A stretch of 16,132 nt of DNA from an uncultured Synechococcus sp. (lineage in GTDB: Bacteria > Cyanobacteriota > Cyanobacteriia > PCC-6307 > Cyanobiaceae): NCBI GenBank assembly GCA_937930135.1, contig CALGVO010000163.1:1-16132 (forward strand). Direction: 5' to 3'. Below the pieces are notes generated by a model that saw only the letters and a list, made by a program, of their open reading frames with translations, ran no database searches and had not been told where the DNA came from. Below, in pieces: positions 14,062 through 16,132 of this stretch (positions within the stretch are counted from its first letter, which is position 1; each line of letters begins with the position of its first letter). Position numbers and translations under genes: made by a program.

Positions 14062-15205
14062 GTGACAACGCAACCGTTGCTCGACCTCACCGACTTCAAG
14101 CGCGATCTCTCCGAGCTCACTGACCGCCTGGGCCATGCCCAGGACTGTCTTTGACGTTCCTGCACTGAAAGCCAGGCAACAGGATCTCGAACAACTGGCC
14201 TCCCAACCGGATTTCTGGGATGACCAGCAGAACGCTCAGAAGCAGATGCGCCGCCTTGACGAGGTGAAGGCCCAACTGCAGCAACTGGAGCAATGGCGTG
14301 GAGCGATCGATGACGCCCAGGCCACCCTGGAGCTCTACGACCTCGAACCTGACGACGACATGCTCAGCGAGGCCCAGGAGGGTCTCACCAAGCTGCGCCA
14401 TGCTCTCGACCGCTGGGAGCTGGAACGGCTGCTCAGTGGCGAGTACGACAAGGAGGGGGCCGTGCTCTCGATCAATGCCGGCGCTGGCGGCACCGACGCC
14501 CAGGACTGGGCCCAGATGCTGCTGCGCATGTACACGCGCTGGGCCGAGGATCACGGCATGAAGGTGAGCGTCGATGAACTCTCCGAGGGGGAGGAAGCGG
14601 GCATCAAAAGCGCCACGATCGAAATTGATGGCCGCTACGCCTATGGCTATCTGCGCAACGAGAAAGGCACGCACCGGCTCGTGCGCATCTCACCGTTCAA
14701 CGCCAACGACAAGCGCCAGACCAGCTTCGCCGGAGTGGAGGTGATGCCGAAGCTGGAGGACGAGGTCGACATCGACATTCCAGACAAAGACCTGGAAGTC
14801 ACCACGTCCCGCTCCGGTGGGGCGGGTGGACAGAACGTCAACAAGGTGGAAACGGCCGTGCGGATCCTGCACATCCCCACCGGTCTGGCCGTGCGCTGCA
14901 CCCAGGAACGCTCCCAGCTGCAGAACAAGGAAAAGGCGATGGCCCTTTTGAAGGCCAAGCTGCTGGTGATCGCCCAGGAACAGCGTGCTGCCGAGATCGC
15001 CGACATCCGCGGCGACATCGTCGAGGCGGCCTGGGGCAACCAGATCCGCAACTACGTGTTTCACCCCTATCAGATGGTCAAGGATCTGCGCACCCAGGAG
15101 GAGACCACCGATGTGCAGGGGGTGATGGATGGCCATCTCGATCCCTTCATCCAGGCCCTGCTGCGCCAGGGTGTGGACAGTCCCGGCCGCGATGAGGATG
15201 GCTGA
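14062..15205 (+). CDS. prfB: Peptide chain release factor 2, with programmed +1 frameshift
   Basis: RF2 ends translation at UGA and UAA. The gene is in two frames. A zero-frame segment of 30 codons from GTG at 14062 reads MTTQPLLDL...LGHAQDCL and meets UGA at 14152; a +1 shift at CTTTGAC then continues as DVPALKARQQDLEQL from 14153 to the stop at 15203-15205, giving 380 residues. In the full product the codon-recognition SPF tripeptide is at 210-212 (VRISPFNAND) and the peptidyl-hydrolysis GGQ at 255-257 (SRSGGAGGQNVNKVE), both five residues from their E. coli RF2 positions. Low RF2 should stall at the UGA and favour frameshifting, an autoregulatory loop known for RF2. The ATG at 14135 in the second frame is an artefact of reading without the shift. 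An in-frame TTG at 14053 is an alternative start. Confidence 0.95.
14141..14155 (+). promoter_or_regulatory. prfB: Programmed +1 ribosomal frameshift site of prfB
   Basis: The slippery sequence CTT TGA C occupies 14149-14155: the Leu codon CTT (14149-14151), an in-frame TGA, and a C that makes it a poorly terminating context. Slipping one base forward places GAC (Asp) in the A site, as in E. coli prfB. Upstream, AGGA at 14141-14144 is a plausible but weak internal Shine-Dalgarno stimulator, shorter and one base further from the CTT than the E. coli AGGGGG. Confidence 0.93.
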
Positions 15206-15208
15206 ACC

Positions 15209-15397
15209 ATGCCAGACGAACTCCAGTCCACTCCGCCGACCCCCTCCTCACCGCCACCCAGCTTCGTGAAGCAGGCGATGCGGAACATGGTGCGCAAGGG
15301 GCGCCAGAGCCTGGTGCACTTCGGCCTGACCGCCGTGGGCTTCCTCGGCTTCATCCTTCTGGTCGCCTGGCTGGGGCGACCCACCCTGCCGCAATGA
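15209..15397 (+). CDS. Small single-pass membrane protein, DUF3285-like
   Basis: This 62-residue protein has a Pro/Ser/Thr-rich N-terminus (TPPTPSSPPPS), a basic amphipathic stretch (KQAMRNMVRKGRQSL, 21-35) and one transmembrane helix (FGLTAVGFLGFILLVAWLG, 38-56). It resembles the small cyanobacterial DUF3285 proteins encoded between prfB and ybeY; the family has no known function. The start is three bases after the prfB stop and its stop overlaps the ybeY start as ATGA, so translation of the three genes is likely linked. The positive residues before the helix suggest that the N-terminus faces the cytoplasm. Confidence 0.85.
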   Translation: MPDELQSTPPTPSSPPPSFVKQAMRNMVRKGRQSLVHFGLTAVGFLGFILLVAWLGRPTLPQ

Positions 15398-15984
15398 CCC
15401 GAGGGTTCGAGCTGGATCTGGCCTTCGACCCTGCCCCGGCAGGCCTGATCCCGGAACCCGGCGACCCTGAAACGCTGGCCCGTCTCAGCACTCCGGCCCC
15501 CTGGATGGCCGATCTTTCCGCCTGGCTCACCCTGCTGTGTGCTGATGCCGACCTGACCTGCGACCCACAGGTGCGCAGCGCAACGGCCCTCAGCCTCGGG
15601 CTCCAGTTCTGTGACGACGCCACCATTGCCACCCTGAACGGCACTTGGCGCCACACACCTCAGGCCACTGATGTGCTCTCCTTCGCGGCCCTGGACGGGG
15701 ACGGACCGAGACCTGACGCTCCCTGTGTGGAATTGGGAGACATCATCGTTTCAGTCGACACCGCCCGTCGCCAGGCCAGGGAGCATGGCCATGGGCTGGT
15801 GCATGAACTGCGCTGGCTGGTCAGCCATGGGCTGCTCCATCTGCTGGGCTGGGATCACCCGGATGAAGAACAGCTGACCGCCATGCTCCAGTGTCAGGAG
15901 CGTCTCCTCGCCATCAGCGGTAATCTTCAATCCCACGGTGTGATCAGCTGTGAATCAACAGATGGGATCACTTCTGCACTCTGA
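15394..15984 (+). CDS. ybeY: Endoribonuclease YbeY (rRNA maturation and quality control)
   Basis: This 196-residue single-strand endoribonuclease of the UPF0054 family takes part in 16S rRNA 3'-end maturation and ribosome quality control. The zinc site is clear: HGLLHLLGWDH, with His145, His149 and His155. Other family motifs are LNGTWRHTPQATDVLSFA (81-98) and ELGDIIVSVDTARRQA (113-128). Compared with the usual length of about 150-160, it has an N-terminal extension of roughly 30 residues and a C-terminal tail after the zinc site. The ATG at 15394 overlaps the stop of the DUF3285-like gene. An internal start would lose part of the extension but not the core, so the exact N-terminus is less certain. 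Its end overlaps the next gene by at least 23 bases. Clustering with prfB fits a translation-linked role. Confidence 0.96.
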   Translation: MTRGFELDLAFDPAPAGLIPEPGDPETLARLSTPAPWMADLSAWLTLLCADADLTCDPQVRSATALSLGLQFCDDATIATLNGTWRHTPQATDVLSFAALDGDGPRPDAPCVELGDIIVSVDTARRQAREHGHGLVHELRWLVSHGLLHLLGWDHPDEEQLTAMLQCQERLLAISGNLQSHGVISCESTDGITSAL

Positions 15985-16132
15985 GGACGACCGGTCATTG
16001 ACCGACGAGCTCAGCCCGACCAGCAGGCAAAGAGCCGACGAACAGCGGGCCGCCGGTCCACGTGCCGCCCGTCGCGGCGCCTGGCGCATCGCCGGCGACC
16101 TCCCCGCCAGCTTCCGCTATGCCGCCCAGGGC
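15962..16132 (+). CDS. dgkA: Diacylglycerol kinase family protein, 5' fragment
   Basis: This open frame runs off the window edge; only about 57 residues are visible. A variable polar N-terminus (MGSLLHSEDDRSLTDELS, then a region rich in Arg, Ala and Glu) leads into RGAWRIAGDLPASFRYAAQG. That last stretch resembles the start of the membrane-bound diacylglycerol kinase domain (DgkA/UndpK type) as found downstream of ybeY in cyanobacteria. These small integral membrane kinases phosphorylate diacylglycerol or undecaprenol. The catalytic and membrane segments would lie beyond 16132. Start choices are ATG at 15962 or an in-frame GTG at 15950; either overlaps the end of ybeY, which suggests coupling. 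The call rests on the last 20 residues and on gene order, so it is moderate. Confidence 0.65.
   Translation, partial: MGSLLHSEDDRSLTDELSPTSRQRADEQRAAGPRAARRGAWRIAGDLPASFRYAAQG

Noticed and set aside
14135..15205. prfB starting at ATG 14135 with no frameshift
   Set aside because: This start would put six residues of unrelated frame before DVPALK and discard a 30-codon upstream frame that joins exactly at the CTTTGAC site.
1..16132. tRNA, rRNA, CRISPR array, insertion sequence, prophage or defence genes
   Set aside because: I saw no cloverleaf-like, spaced-repeat, transposase or integrase signals; genes are contiguous housekeeping and photosynthesis-related functions.

Overview
The window reads as a compact, GC-rich picocyanobacterial chromosome, most likely of the Synechococcus/Cyanobium group. 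The evidence is an NDH-1 subunit H gene of cyanobacterial type, a set of phylloquinone (vitamin K1) genes that includes a menA-type phytyltransferase, an IscS/NifS-like cysteine desulfurase, a prokaryotic (GshB) glutathione synthetase, and a small DUF3285-like protein between prfB and ybeY. No mobile element, CRISPR array, tRNA, rRNA or integration scar is visible. This looks like core genome. Taxonomy is inferred from gene content and was not tested by search.

Layout. Positions 9-2354 (minus strand) hold a probable three-gene unit: a secreted protein of unknown function, a NarL/LuxR-type response regulator, and an RluA-family pseudouridine synthase-like protein that lacks the usual catalytic aspartate. 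Diverging from it, 2380-4372 (plus) carries a cysteine desulfurase and an unknown membrane protein. Positions 4359-5833 (minus) carry rsmH and a coupled DUF456-like membrane protein. Diverging from these, 5877-7521 (plus) carries ndhH followed by a hot-dog DHNA-CoA thioesterase (menI).

The phylloquinone block is 7051-12775: menI (plus), menA-menC-menE (minus, tightly packed, with a TM2 protein and a 79-residue membrane protein at the tail), and menF (plus, divergent from menA). Together they cover isochorismate formation, o-succinylbenzoate synthesis and activation, DHNA-CoA hydrolysis and prenylation. menD, menB and the final methyltransferase are not in the window. The product is the photosystem I electron carrier. 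ndhH next to menI puts a photosynthetic/respiratory electron-transfer subunit beside quinone synthesis.

Positions 12751-13964 (minus) hold a glutaredoxin-glutathione synthetase pair. Diverging from it, 14062-16132 (plus) carries prfB, a small membrane protein, ybeY and the truncated start of a probable diacylglycerol kinase gene. prfB (release factor 2) is interrupted by an in-frame UGA at codon 31 within a CTTTGAC slippery site. This is the classical programmed +1 frameshift and is the clearest recoding signal in the window.

Genes are packed almost without spacers: several neighbours overlap by 1-4 bases (ATGA, GTGA, TGATG), convergent pairs overlap tail to tail by 14-28 bases, and there is no gene-free stretch longer than about 100 bases. 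The most unusual observations are the prfB recoding site and the inverted repeats around its start, the Asp-to-Gly change in the pseudouridine synthase motif, and an Arg where MenC enzymes normally have a catalytic Lys. I found no convincing new multi-gene system.
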